A stretch of 64,000 bases of DNA from Valencia hispanica. Taxonomy: Eukaryota > Chordata > Actinopteri > Cyprinodontiformes > Valenciidae. The position numbers were made by a program, and so were the translations under genes. Shown piece after piece: positions 1-13,412 of this stretch; the first letter of the stretch is position 1; each line of letters opens with the position of its first letter. A model generated the notes under the pieces. It was given only the letters and a program-made list of their open reading frames with translations. It did not search any database and had not been told where the DNA came from. Where the stretch lies: positions 37,681,001 to 37,745,000 of the forward strand of contig OY747704.1 in assembly GCA_963556495.2 (NCBI GenBank), given 5' to 3'.

Positions 1-2071
1 CACTCTCAGGAAATTATTTAATTGCAATACTGTTGCTAAAAATTGGAATGACATTAGCATTTATGATTAACCAGCATTTAATGTTGAGTCACTCTAACTG
101 CCCAAATCTATCATCAATATACAGAGCATGAATGCCCAGGACTTGCAATTTAGCATCCTACCAAATAATGCATCCAAGCACCCCTGTACTATTGTGATAT
201 TGCACGCACTGAAATTCCGATGACGACTGGGATTCAACTGATTTTGCAGTTCTAGCGTGTTAACCGGTTGGAAAAAGATCAAATATTGGAGTTTCAAACC
301 AGCCAGTCACCAGTCGTGGCCAGTCAAGCTGAAAGCTTTCCAAATTCTGTCACCAGCAAATGCACCTCTGGGTTTAGCTAAAGCTCTTTTTTGTAAACTC
401 AAATGCATAGTTCAGCTACTTTTTTGGTGGGTTATAATATAGTAGTTGCCTAAAGTTTGGGGTATGCTTAACCAAAAAAGGGCGGCGACCACTTTCTCCC
501 TTCTGTGGTTCATGTGGAAATACATCAGGTTGTATCTGTGCCATGTTCTGAAGAGTAAGTAATTTCCATTATGGTGGAATACACTGATGTTTTAACTTGG
601 CTTTGGAAAGAAAGGCTGTCTGCCACAAAGTGTCATTACCACTTTGTCTGCATTTTTTTGCCCAAACCTCACTATCCTGGCCTGGTTGTCTTTCTAGCCA
701 TGAGGTGGCTTGCTGCTGTCCCTCCTGGGTGGCTACATCATTTACCCCCCCATACCCTCCTCCACAGCCAGTGACGGCCTCAGCCCAGGGAGACATGGGT
801 AATGGTCCTCTCTGATGTACACCCTGACTCAATTGAACTAGATGGCAGACACACGCCTAAAATAACAAAAGGAGGAGAAGGAAAAAGGGGGGTTGAGTGG
901 GAAGAAGGGGAGGGAAGGAGCCAAGCGATCGATAAAGCAGGGACACATTGCCTAATAAAGATTTATTTCTTTTTGTCCCCCTCGCCATTCGCCTTGGCAG
1001 GGCTGAGAGGGGGAGGAGAGAATGTGATTAGTGGACTTCTTCTCCCAGGGTGCCTCTGATAGCGTGTGCATCTGCAGCAGTACGTTTGCCCCAATGCGTT
1101 TTGTGTATTTTTACATCTCTTGTGAGTTTATCACATGTGTCTGTTTCTCATCCCAAGAGCGAAGGGGGTTAAAAACAGCCTCTGCCGTTTGTTCAGCCAG
1201 CAGTGGCACTAGCAGCTGCAGCTGTGTCCCTGCCCCTCTCTGCCTCTCTTCCTGTCAGCTAATATTTAGTTAATCTTTGGTCTGGGACCTACGGGACTGG
1301 CCGAAGCTCCTGGTGCCCCATCCATCTCACACTGATCTATATTCCACGCTGGATCCCTGTGCCATTAACCACCACCGAGGGGGAAGATGGAGCCGCAAAG
1401 AGGTAGAGCTCAGAGGAAAGGGTAGATGGGTGGAGGTAGAGCTGCAGAGAGACAAGAGAGTGATGGAGAGGAAGCCATAGAAGGAGGAGGGGAGCTGTCT
1501 CCCATCTCAACACTAAATGAGAAAAAAATGCTATTCCAATCGTGGCGGAAACTTCAACCCCTAATCTTAAGGACATGTCTGTGCAAAAATAGCGTTGGTT
1601 TTTTAAAAGTATATAACTTTTATTTTCAGCCTCGCAGGGAATGCTGCCTCATTGTTTACCAAGGAGCAGGTGGAATTACCACCTCAATCCAACATTAAAT
1701 AAAAGTGTTTTTTAAGACATGATCCGGTCATCATTATCGAGCCGTATAAAGGTTTCAAAAAGGCCTTTCACTAAAGCCACTAAAATTATCTGTTATACCG
1801 TTCCTCAAGTTTAATGCAGTTTTAATGAGATGTCAGAGAAAGTGCCAGAAATACTGGAAGTTTTTCAGACATGCAGTAGCATAGCCCGGCCTCTCCTCCA
1901 CCTGTTGCTACACACTGCCAGTCAGCTTCTGGAAAAAAAGGCTGCTACACTCAGTAAATAGCCATACTAATTTAAAAACTGAAATTAGCTTTCTATACTT
2001 GTTTTATTTTAGTTGGGGTAAAACAAGTATAATATTCCCCTCAAGATCCAATGTGCTGCATGTTTTTTCTA
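1..2071. other. Noncoding, distal part of zswim6 intron 1
   Basis: No coding exon is visible on either strand. The open frames here are under 100 residues, lack recognisable domains and mostly overlap one another. Because the first zswim6 exon seen in the window begins at 27498 in mid-codon, this stretch is inferred to be intron 1, although it could also include sequence upstream of the gene. Confidence 0.5.
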
Positions 2072-2226
2072 GTCCAACACAACTATCAATTGAATGGCTT
2101 ATTAGCAGGCTCATGCAGAACTTGAAGACATGTTAAAAGGTAATTGAGTCATTTGAATCGGCCATGTTGGAGCAAGGAAACATAAAACTAGCAGAATGCT
2201 GGCTCTGGAGGGCTGGAGTTGGGCAC
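2072..2226. mobile_element. hAT-like MITE, decayed copy
   Basis: The block reads like an interior repeat seen twice more in this window (59546-59741 and 61628-61849). Shared phrases include TTAGCAGGCTCATGCAGAAC, GACATGTTAAAAGG, and ATTTGAATC followed by GTTGG. Its ends resemble degraded inverted repeats (AGTCCAACAC on the left, GGAGTTGGGCACT on the right). There is no coding capacity. Class assignment rests on the better preserved copies, whose ends look hAT-like. Confidence 0.55.
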
Positions 2227-5156
2227 TATGACTACATTTAGCTAGTGATTTAGTCTATATTTTCACTCAAATCAATGTGTAAAAAAAAAAAACAAACAAA
2301 TGAACATAATTAAAACTATAAATTAATATGTTTTTGATTTTTTAGCAATATATCAAAATGCTGCAGAAACTCTCATACTGACTTCAATCAAACATTCAAT
2401 AACAGGAAGTTTGCGTGTGGATGCTTTAAAGATGGAGGGAGAACAAGGAAGGGGAAGCTGGAGCAGGACAAGAAAATAGAACTAAGGCAGAGATGCGTGA
2501 ACCATATGCAATGAGTGGGCCTCTTGGTTGATATGCATTGTGCAGTTATCAGAGAATCCACCTGCGAGGGCTCTACGTGCTGAGTCACTTACGAAGGCGA
2601 AGTCTTAATGCTTCTATGCCAGATGCATGGTCCATCTCAGTGGAATATAATAGGCTGTAAAGTGCTTTGTAAGCAGTGACTGCTTGCCTCATGGCTAACC
2701 CTCGACTTTCACTATGTTGAACCCTGCTCCAAACATTGTTTTATCACTTTTATGGAGACATGGTGTGTATTTGTTCTGCTGTAATGACATTTGTTGTTTG
2801 CATTTTTCCATCCTTTTTGCACTGCATCCCAGGCCAGCCACATGGAGATATCTCTACTAGATTCCTTTTTCTGCACTCCCCTTGCAATCTTCTCTCTACT
2901 GGCTTGTGCACATGTGTCTGAATGCAGGCACCTGTTTGAGATCCTAGTGTGTATGTGTGTGTTTGGGGTCTTGCCTCCAGGTCATGCGTAATGAATAGCA
3001 GGGCTGTTGTTGAGGCACAACTCGTTGAAAAGGCAGCAGCCAGAGAATAGCTCACCAGTGACTGGAACGTGAGGAGGAAGAGGAGGAGGCTGGATGCAGA
3101 AAGGGAGGAAAGGAATGAGGGAGCCAGAGAATCACAGAAGAAAGAGGAGAAGAGCGGTTGCAAAGCCACTGAGCCCTAACCACCTTCTGTCAGCCTGTCT
3201 GCTCGCAGTGCTGTTTTCTCTCTCATAGGAATCTAATGGCTTTTCCACTGTCCCCCTTCCAAACCTCCATCTCCCTCCTCTCCTCCTCCTTTTTTTTATC
3301 GCTGGGTTGCTTTCTTCTTCCGTCTTCCTCCCCATCTCCTTTGCCAGCTTGAATTCTCGCATGCAGTCTCTGTGCTGCCTCCCCTCCCATTCTCGCTTTC
3401 TTTGCGATAGTCCAGCTGCTGGCCAGGGGAACAGCTGACTAAATCTAAAGCTCGGGGCCCCTGGCTTTAGCCTGGGCTCCAGCTCCAGCTCTTTCCCCCC
3501 CCCCCTTGCTTCATCTCTCCCACCTCTGGCCTACAGCCCTGGCTCCTCTCTCTGCAGCCCCGGCTCAGCCCTGGCCCTGTCTCTGAGCTTCGGCTCCAGC
3601 TCTCAGCGGTTCCCTCCAACCGGCCCCCTCTGTCCCACCTTGTGGCTAAGAAGCCTCAAAACCCTTTATCCTTTGACCCTGCCCTCATTTCTGTCCCTAC
3701 TGCCTACTTTTTTGTATTTCTTTTGCTCTCACTCCCCTCTGCTTCCTGCTCTGACAGGCTGTAGCAGGGGCCCTGGTACTGTCCCAACATATCTGGACCT
3801 AGTCCTTATCCAGGCTGGCAGCAGTTCAGTTCTCTGGCTCCAACAGCTAGCCACTGTAGCCAAGCATCTCTCTCTCTCTGGCTAGCCACTGTAGCTCATT
3901 GGGGCTTGCTTTACTCTAAGCAACACTCAGCTTGCGCATTTGGTTAATTCTGGCTCGGCACTACCCCGCAGAGCTTCCTGACTCCGTATGTGTCTCTTTG
4001 TTTCCTCCGCTCTGGTTTCTCTGCATCTCTTTAACTCGAGCAGACAGGCTCAGCCCCAGCACAGGCACAGAAGCGTGCATCCAGCGAGAGTGCGAAGCAT
4101 ATGACACATGATTGGCAGCAGGGGGAGGATGGGGACGAGCAGTGAAAAGGGGAAATGGGCCTTGTCACTTCTCCAGACGAGCCGCGGGCTCGAGTTTGAT
4201 CGCTGCCCTGGGAAGAGAGCCTTTGTCCCTCCTCCCCAACCTCTGCAGCTGTCAGAGCAAGCGAAGCGGGGCTCACATGATTAGGTGCAGGCCCAGGTTC
4301 TGCCATCAGGCTCGCAAACAGACACTTCAGATGAAAGACACATGTCAGAGCACTTTCTTCTTCCTGACGTCCAACTGTTCTGAAATGACTGACTGAGGGC
4401 TGACAGACTAAGGTTCAGAGTAAGCCCCTTTAGCTACGCTGGGATGCACGTTCCCTTTGATTGAAAGTGGGACAGTCGAGCCCAGGAAAGAAGATACAGT
4501 CAGTTGGCACAGGCTGAACCTCATCAGAATCTTCCATTGAAATCCTCTCGGCTATTCACAGATTGTAATTCAGCTTCTTCCCATCTGTCTAATGACTGGT
4601 ACGGCTTTTGTCACCCTTGTTGCCACATTTTGTTGCCGTGATTTGGTTCTATATAGATTACGTGTGTAGAAAAAAAACTTGGAAGTAGTTAAAAATTTCC
4701 TGTGGTGTCACGGTTTTTTCTCTTTGACTGACAGATGTGGTAAATTGAAAGCAAATCACAGTATGACACAAACTTCAAACATTCCGGTGTTTCAACATTT
4801 ATTAACAAGAATGCACAACAATCTGGGGTGTAACGGTACATCATGAAACAGGGCAACACGTGTATCGGGTAGTTTTTTTTATTTTGGGGGGGGGGGAGAC
4901 TCATAATCAGAATTCTTTTTCTACAAATGGTGAAAAGAATTTACAAACCACCAACTGTGTTTTAACGAATCAGATGGAACCATCTCACTAAATACCAAAC
5001 CTTTTAAGTACCACCATCCTGCAACATATTTGAAAACCGTACAGCCACATAACTTTTTCAGTTTATTTAATAACAACAAACAACAAAAAGGCAGAAAGTT
5101 CCACTCCACTGGCATTACATGAATGACTGAAGGACGGGATTTAATTGTCGGGGAAA
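2227..5156. other. Noncoding intron 1 sequence
   Basis: No exon or domain-bearing frame was found. The stretch contains purine-rich and pyrimidine-rich tracts (about 3060-3140 and 3240-3340), a low-complexity GC-rich part (3466-3612) and a G homopolymer near 4885-4897. Open frames over the pyrimidine tracts give Ser/Leu/Phe-rich conceptual peptides and look like composition artefacts. Confidence 0.5.
3466..3612. repeat. GC-rich imperfect repeat of GGCTC/CAGCTC words
   Basis: The words CTGGCTC, CCGGCTC and CAGCTC recur in irregular tandem, for example GGGCTCCAGCTCCAGCTC, with a C homopolymer inside. It is low-complexity sequence with no protein reading supported. Confidence 0.5.
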
Positions 5157-6699
5157 TAGGGCTGGGAAATATGGCCTCAAATCAATATCACGATATATTG
5201 AGTAGTTCACCTCGACAATGATGAATTGACGATATTTACTCCACCGCCAAAAATCTAAGGTCTTTTTCTCTAGATGGCTCTTCATCCTCGACCAGCTTTA
5301 CCCCCGCTGCTTCAATATATGAATCCATTCACTCCTCGTCTTTCTCTTCCAGTGTTGCCGACTCCTCAGGATGGAAAGTAGCTTTTGGCTGTCCCAAAAG
5401 TCATTAGAAGTCGCTAAATTATGTCATCGCCTCATTTGCATAATGTGCATGTATATGTAATGGACGCTGTAGGAGAGGGGAATAATTTTTTCTTAACATA
5501 TTTTTTGCAGAATATTTTTTAACCATTAATGGAAGTGTGGTTGGGGTGGAACTGTTATAAGGTTTTGCTTTTGATTATGTTTTTGAGTTGTCGTGTGTTT
5601 TTATATCCCCAATTGTGGCATTAAAATCAACTTTACAATACAGGCAGTATGCTCGTGAAGCATCTCCCATAAACGGCTTCAACCAGCCTTATAATTGAGA
5701 CTTCAATTCCCACTCCTTTCTGTATTTCGGAGAATCCAGTTTAGACTGAAACATGACTGTTTAACGTCTGTCACATAGAGGTGCACACACAGTGAACGAG
5801 GTGAGTGAGGTTATTATAGTGAAATTAGTGGGGGGTTTTTACATTTACATCTAAGTGTGGGTAGGATAAGCCTGCAGCGGCTTCAGAGACAGTAGGGTTA
5901 ACAGCTGCTCTGACTGCAGCTCGATCTGGGTGAGCGGGGCTGCACCTCGAGGCCTGTCCATCTGCTTTAAGAAGAATAAGAGATACTTTAATAATCCCCG
6001 TGGGGAAATTTAGTTTCAAGTGCAACCAATCCAAGATCGTACAAACACTTACAAACATTGATACAATACAGGATTTGGAAGACCGCGGTGGCAGCCGGCT
6101 TCACCAGCGCACCTTTAGCAGATAGAAATAGTTTACAATAGGTAGGGGATGAACCGGGGGAAAGCATGTGTATTCGTCATAATATGTGAGAACACACATG
6201 GGGGGGGTTGGGAAGCCGCCGCACAGAGGGGTCGCAGCCTGACAGCGCGCCCTCCATTCCACTGTCCTACAAGCGGTCTGGGATGGGAGAGAAGCCCATG
6301 GCAGCACCGCTGCTCGGTGAGAAAAGTAACACCAAAAAAGTTACTAGATTTGTCACTAGTCGCTTGAAAAAATTGCTATATCCCTAAAATATAGCAACAA
6401 AGTAGCAAAGTTGACAACACGGCTGGATCAGCGTCATAGAGAGAGACACTGAGAGGGAGACGATATCTCTCTCTATGAGGCTGGGCTGGATTTGGTGGAG
6501 TCACATGTCTGCACGTAGTCAGGTGTTTCCACCCCATCCAGTCTGCCGGCTGCAGCATCTTAAAGGGACATGAGCCTCGCCAAACTACACAGATCTTTTC
6601 CTTTTTTCAAACATCGAAAATACCAACATGGGCAAAATGGCGTTGGTTACGGTCATAAATTTTGGTATTGGTAAATTTTTGGTTTATTGCCCAGCCCTA
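5157..6699. mobile_element. Non-autonomous DNA transposon with GGGCTGGG ends
   Basis: The left end starts TAGGGCTGGGAAATATGGCC. The right end finishes TTTATTGCCCAGCCCTA, an imperfect inverted match of the terminal GGGCTGGG(C/A)AATA. This kind of terminus is common in fish repeats. No transposase was recognised inside. An internal segment (about 5972-6075) contains ATAATCCCCGTGGGGAAATT, which resembles the 3' part of other abundant fish retroelements, so the element may itself host an insertion. Superfamily is unassigned and exact boundaries are uncertain by a few bases. Confidence 0.5.
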
Positions 6700-9600
6700 C
6701 TGGGAAAGATGCTTCTCACAAATTCCAACCTCAAAATCCAATTTAGCTGCCTAACATTGTATAAAACTTGGTGATAGCTGCAGCATAAAAACTCTTTTTG
6801 TTTTTACTTTGGTAAATATTTTTTACTCTGTACTAACCAATCTTCTTAAGCGGACATATTGCTACAGTTTCAAATGATTAGAAACACAAGTTTTTATAAA
6901 CCTACATTGCAGACAGTAGGTAGCTTGGCTGAGAAGTGTATATAGCAAATCCTCTGGTTTTCATACTTGACCCTGGAAAAAGGTTATTTTGGGATTTTGA
7001 TGCCATTCCCAGATCCAGACATTGTGAGGTAAATAAAATGCTGCATGAACAGCAAATAGCTCTTGTTCTTGGTTTGCTGATGTCTGCTTTCAGTTCGTAC
7101 TGAAAGTTGTCAAAATTTTCACTCCAGTTCTCTTTCTACAACTTTCAGACAAAGCACCAGTAGCCTATACTGTCATACTACAGTTTGAGAATTTCATTTA
7201 GCTCAAATTGTGTTCATAAGAATCTCTGATCAGTTTGGAATTGTCCACTTCAGCTTTTTAAGTAGAGGCTCACCAATTCAGTCCAGACTCCTAAAAAACG
7301 GTAAAGTAGCCGCTAGCTACATTAGCAGCTAAGTTAGACATTTGGGCTATTCCCACAGTGCTTACAAATCCTTCAAATCTTGTCCGTCACTCAAAGTTTT
7401 CTTATTCCACAGAAGAGATTTCAAGGTGTTGAAGGCTTCTTCTGTACTTTGTAACTAAATATTATTGGCAGGCACAATGAGCAATTTTTATTAACCACCT
7501 CTGTTGTCACAATAACAATTCAGGAACCAATCCTTCTGTACTTCAAAAAATAAAACAAAATAAGTCCCGTAGATACACATGGTGCCAGGCTTAGAGCGTC
7601 TCATATCAGCTTACCCTTACATCAGAGGAAGTCATAAGCTGACAGCAACTGGATAGCGCTGTCGATGGAAAAATATTGTATCATGAGATGTTCTATCCCT
7701 AACAGTGCAAGTCAGACAGAGGTACTCAAACTTTTTCATTCAAAACAAGCTTTAGATGTGCTCCTATTCTGATGCCAAGGATGTTTTACGGACCAGTGCA
7801 ACATTAATTACCTTGGTGTAAAAGCCAACGTGAACTAAGCCGCTTGGTCACGCTCTTCGAACCTTATAGACTTTCCCTCTGTCTTCCCCTTTTATGCCGT
7901 CTCTTGCTCAGGATGACACCCATTGACTGCCGCTGACCTAATTTGGGCAAATTTGACTGACCTACTTCATGGGTGAATGCTGACTTGCAGCGGGAGGTGA
8001 TTCTCTCACTCACATTCACACGTACTATTCTCCATCCTCATGATAATCATGCGGCCCCTCAACCTCCTGTTGCGAATTCTCTAGTACAGGGCAAGTTGTG
8101 TGCTTAAACACACCCCTCCTGTTCAAATTTCATCTGTGCTGTTCCCTCGGCAGTCTGGCTTCCCAAATGATTGTAATGAGGATCTAAAAGTCCAAGCACA
8201 TCATAAAAATAAAGAAAGTATTTGACTTTTGTTTCGGGTGGTCTCAGAGGTGACATAGTCCTTCACTTCATGAGTTACCCATGAGACATAATCAGCATAA
8301 TTATGGTGAGGATGTGATTATTCACTGGTCATCTGTGCAAATGCTAATTTGAACAAATTTAATGAAACAGTCTGGAGAGCATTCGAGAGTACAGTTACAA
8401 TTGAGGCAATTGCTTTATGAAGTTGGAAGTGGGAAGACTATATATCAGACATAATAATCCTACTGGAGGATTGCCTTTTAAACCGCTTAAAAATAAATTT
8501 GTTTATTCATTCCATCTCAGTTCCCAGTAGACTGGATATGTTCATTTCTGGAGTCTTCCTATTTTTATTTTTAAAGTTATCACAGCTGGATCCTTTTTTG
8601 CCTTTTTTACATAACAGCCATTAAAGACCTGTAGATATAGAATACCTATGGAATACAACAACCTGAGGCCCTCCACTTGCCCAGTATCGCTTACTGTACT
8701 GGAAACAGTGAAGCCGTTGTGTTTTTTCCTAACATATGTCTAATGTTGTCCCATGTCCTGTCTCTTTTTGCATCTAATGTCAAATTCTGAAGAAAACACA
8801 ACAGTGAGTGTAAAATACGGTCTCAAGAATGTATATACTGTACAAATAAAATTAAAGCAAGCAAGAGATATTATTTGTGTATACTGGATGACAACATAGT
8901 TTACAAATAATCCACATTGACCACAATGAACTCACCGGTCTCCCAGAGTTTTCGCTTCTTTGTCACTTAAATCTGTATTAAGTGTGACCATATACGATGA
9001 TGTAAATCTATCCAGCTAACAAAGTAGATTATTGGGAAGTAGTGTTTAAATCTATGGTATCAGAAATAGGGCAGCCTACCATCTAGGCAGTCTTTGCAAT
9101 ATTGCACCCATTGATGTTGGTATTTTAGCATTTTTATCACAATTACATCTAAAATGTATTAAAATAGTTGACTACAAAGAAAAATAAGCTGATAAACAGT
9201 GCTTCAAAAATAAAGGTATGAAAGGTTTTGTGCACAGGTAAGAAATAGAAGTGCATAATACAAATGGATGATGGAGAGAATTAACCCCGAGCTGCCTAAC
9301 TGTTTCAAATGTGCTTTTTTTATGTATTTGCTATCAACGTCATTGCCAGCTGTAAGAGCAAGCTGTGTCGCAGTGTTTTTGACTGTAATTCCAGAGACTG
9401 TGTAGATGCTTTCAAAAACGAAGGGGCCTGAATCAGTGTTTCACTTATACTCGGGTTATTCCTTCCCAGCTTTGTGCAGCCAGACTAGTTTATGTGTTTG
9501 AAAAGAAGAAAAAAAATTAGAAGAGGTATTAGTATTTTTGACTCTGCATGGACCTGCCTGCTCTCCTTTGTGCTCCTCTGTTTGCCAACATGTATGTACA

Positions 9601-12408
9601 ATAGCTGCGTCAACAAATAAAAACACCTGAATGCAGACAAATTCATGTATATACAGAATCACCCTGGGCAGATATGTGTAGTCATGGTAACACATACAGA
9701 TGATAACAAATGAGGGGAGGGGGGATTATTGTCTTCCTCTTGTCCAGCAGGGTGCAATTCATCTCAATGTAGCCCATGAAAGGCAGCTATTTACATGAAA
9801 TGAGAGCTGTTTCTGGGAAATCGAGGTCTCTCTGAAGGTTTTGATGTCAGCTGCCTGCTTTTAGCTTGACAGTGGAAACCCTAACCATCCAGTGAAGGAG
9901 AGGAGTAAGAGCTGTAAACCTACCAAAACAGCTTCCTTCCCTTGTGCGTCTACTGCTCTTGGCCTCTGAAAGTCTCTCATTGTTTCCCTTCGATGCACTA
10001 AGAGAGGGGCCAGGTATAACGTGCGATTTCAGGCGCTTGCTGTTTGCACTGAGTGAATCTTACCCTCTTCCTTTATAACTTATCCTTTGGAGAGTGATGC
10101 TAACATCAACGTCAATATTTACAGGAATCGCCGCAGGCAAGCAAATCGACCACCTCGATTCAGCTGGGACACGTTCAACCTTTTGCTTGCTTCCCCTCCT
10201 TCCCCTCTCACCTAACCCTCACTCGTCTTCATCATCCTGTTTTTTACTCGACAACCACAGCTTTTCTGTTGTTTTTGACTTTTGACAGGGGCAACCATTG
10301 CTTTGATACAGGCTCAGTAGCTCTCTAAGAGATGCTGGACGACGCGTGTCAAGTGATATTAAACCTTTTCTCCTCTCTTGTTGAGCGACCCCCCCATCCC
10401 CACTCTGTCCTCTCGCCATGTCTGCCATGGTTAGTGTGAGCTATGACACTTTTCACTGGGGCTTTTCAGGCAAAGAGGTGCCACATCTGATGCACAAGGC
10501 CTCACGCCTTTGTGGAGGGGACAATTTGGCCTACATAAAATCAACACAAGCAGTTGAGTAGAATTCCCTTCCAGTTTGTAGCCAGATAACCCCAACAAAT
10601 GAAAGGGAAGGGTTTCAGGCAGATATCAAAGTAAACCTAAAATCTGCACAGGCTTATCTGATTACTGCTCAATTTTTCCTCCAGATTTGCCAGAGCATAA
10701 CACAGTAGAAAGAGAGGTGGTAATACTACCTTTGCCTTTTTTTGGGATGTGGAGAACAAACAACAGTAAGGGTGACCTCGTTGACTCCAGAAAGCGAAGG
10801 GTTAAACACGAGTCGGCATAGCTGCGTTACGCAAACTGGCGGCTGGCTGGAGCTGAAAGGGGAAGTGCTGAGCTCAGAGGAACACTGGCTCAGAGCCATC
10901 CTCCCTCCCTCTCTCCCTACTCTGAAACTCCCCCCTCCCTACCACGCAACCACCCTACCCTGCCCCCACGTCCTCCCCGCCTCCTCGCTACAGCTGAGCG
11001 CTCCCCATGCTTCCCACCGCCAGGCGTGGTGATGTGTGTTTGTGTGTCTGTGGGCCTGTGCTGGAATGCAGCTTCCCCAGCGGCTGGGGCCTGCATTTGT
11101 GTGTGTGTGTCTGTCTGGAATGAAGCCTCCCCTTGTCTACTGTGTGACGTCAGCACACACAACGGGTCAGCTTAGGGCTAGGCAACATTCTGTGTATGTG
11201 TGTGGGATGGGGGGGTTGGTTGGGTGGGGAGTCAGTTACTGGAGAGAGAAAAAGGAAAGAGGTGGCACTGTTTGTGAGCAGAAGGAGGCTGACTGCAGGG
11301 AGTCACTGAGGCCAGTATGTGTGCATGCATGAAGGCACCGTGAGTGTGTATCAAAGGGTGGACCCATGTGTGTGTGTGTGTGTCTCTGTCTGGTGGAGTG
11401 TGTCGAGTGACTTTCCAAATGAAATGGGAAGGGTAAAGAGTGTAAGGTTATTTCCCCAGTATGGAAAAGTGGACGGGAAAAACGTGCACAATTTCTCATA
11501 TGGGCATGAAACTAGTGCTGTTAGTGGCCTAGCAATTTCATATGCAAGTAACTACCGTTTACTTTTAGTGTCTTTTTGTGTGCTGCGTTTACTTCACTGA
11601 TTTGTTTCACTGCATCTTGTTATTGTTTGACATGTTTTGGATTATTTGCATGAGAATGTATATTTGAGGCTTCTGAAATACATTTTTTTGTTATTGTAAT
11701 AAAAATATTTAATTTATTGTTATTTTGATTTGACACTTGGAGAATACAAGGAAAAGGTACACATTAGTAGAGATATTTGGAAATATGTTACAGTATACTA
11801 CTTAGAAGAAGCTGAAACTGAAGCAGAAACCCATGCAGCCTACTTGAAGAGTACAAAACGGCAGAAATGAGAGCAGAGAAACACATTTTTCAAGAAATGT
11901 TTTTAAAAACTACAGTAGATGCCTGTTCAATAGCAGGAGCAGCGGAAATTGAACCGGAAAATGGCAGAAGCCGAAGTAAAAGCTGACAGCCCGTTTCAAC
12001 CCAATCTGCTAAAATACAGTCTAGAGTCAACAGAGCAGGATGGGATTCACCCTTGGCCAAATGTTTGCAAAAAAGATCAAATTTGAATTAAAGAACTCAG
12101 TTTCGTGACTGTACTTTGCAACATAATTTGCATTAAGCATTATTATTAAATGAGAGTTACTAAAGAGTGTTACCTCCCAGACCCAGTATTAGCGCCGCTT
12201 ACTTTTAGCGAAGAAGTGCACCCCCACTAATGTTTTTCCCCTCATCTTCTACTCTCTCTTACCAACCCCACGTTACTTCCTACTGTCCCCCGCCTGACTC
12301 CAACACACAAGGCTGAGCCTATAACAAGAGTTAGTGTTGCGGTCAGAACACCTTTTTAGTATAATCATCAGATATTCGTTTTTTTTTTCTTGCTTAGACT
12401 TTATATTC
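6700..12408. other. Noncoding intron 1 sequence
   Basis: No exon, RNA gene or clear transposon was recognised in this 5.7 kb. There is a GT-rich simple tract around 11095-11115 and another around 11365-11386. A stretch at about 8280-8360 is rich in TAAT/ATTA words and could be regulatory, but nothing stronger can be said from one sequence. Confidence 0.45.
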
Positions 12409-13344
12409 TTAAAGTGTAACTGAACCCCCTGAAAAATCATAACCCCGCCCCCAGACAACATAAAAAAAAAATTCTACAAAGTGGGCGGTGCCAGGAAGAA
12501 CTGAGGGGTATGGCCAAGTTTGGAGGATGAGCGGAGGGGGGAACGTGGGGGTGTGTTCAGGAGGACAGTGACAGCTCGCTTAATCTGACACTGAAACATG
12601 GACAGTGACCAAAGCGACGTTGGCAGTTTTGCGACTGATCGATCTGATCAACATTCATCTGTTTTGAACGTTAGCCTATGTTAGCATTACCACTCAGAGA
12701 CTGGACTCCTCCAGTCTCCCTCTGCCTCAGCAGCACCGAGCTCGGGCGGCGCTGGCTCGGCGCCCAGAACCAGCGGATCTCCTCCGTCGTCACTGGAGAT
12801 AGAGGAGTAGAGGGAGGCTTTATGGAGCTCAGCGGCCGTGAGCCATATCAATTCGAGCCGCTGGCTCGGGGCGCTGAGTCAGCGCTGCCCGATGCTGGCG
12901 CTGCTGCTGAGGGAGAGAGAGACAGGAGGAGACCAGTCTCTGAGTGGTAATGCTAACATGGGCTAACGTTCAAACAGTATGTTAGCTATGCTAACTAAGT
13001 GCTAATGTGATAATAATGGTAACCTGAAAAACGCAATCCATCTCCAAACTCGCAACACGGGGGGGGGGGGCGTGTCTGTGAGTCCATGGCTGATGTGACA
13101 TAGGCAATGCCTGTGACGTAGAGATGTACCGCTCTCCACCAATCACAAAATTCAAATGCAGTAGCCACAGTTCAACCCTAAGAGGGCAGGACTAAGACGT
13201 TTTTAGACCAAAAAGTGTAGAATTAAACAAGTTTACACCAAAATGTAAAAAACTCCCCAGAAACTGAAAGCCTGCATTGGTAAATACCCATTTATACAGT
13301 TTATAAGCAAAAAAAAGTTGTTTTGGGGTTTAGTTACTCTTTAA
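12409..13344. mobile_element. Non-autonomous transposon with TTAAAG...GTAACT ends (possibly Kolobok/T2-like)
   Basis: The left terminus is TTAAAGTGTAACTGAACCCC. The right terminus is GGGGTTTAGTTACTCTTTAA, its inverted match with two mismatches. The interior is GC-rich (12540-12950) but has no recognisable transposase. TTAA at the very ends suits superfamilies that duplicate TTAA, and TTAAAGG-type ends are described for the vertebrate T2/Kolobok group; that assignment is an inference. PiggyBac, which also targets TTAA, is the alternative. Confidence 0.55.
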
Positions 13345-13412
13345 AAGAGACTTCCTCTAGCTTTAACTATAGCATAGCATCGGGTGTCGCGTAGCGTAGC
13401 GGGAGAGCGGGC

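Noticed and set aside
2750..3169. 139-residue minus-strand frame
   Set aside because: Ser/Leu/Phe-rich peptide over a purine-rich tract, with no domain, start context or splice support.
12678..12950. GC-rich 90-residue frame considered as zswim6 exon 1
   Set aside because: It lacks the expected N-terminal ZSWIM text, sits inside a transposon with inverted ends, and has no donor giving the phase needed by exon 2.
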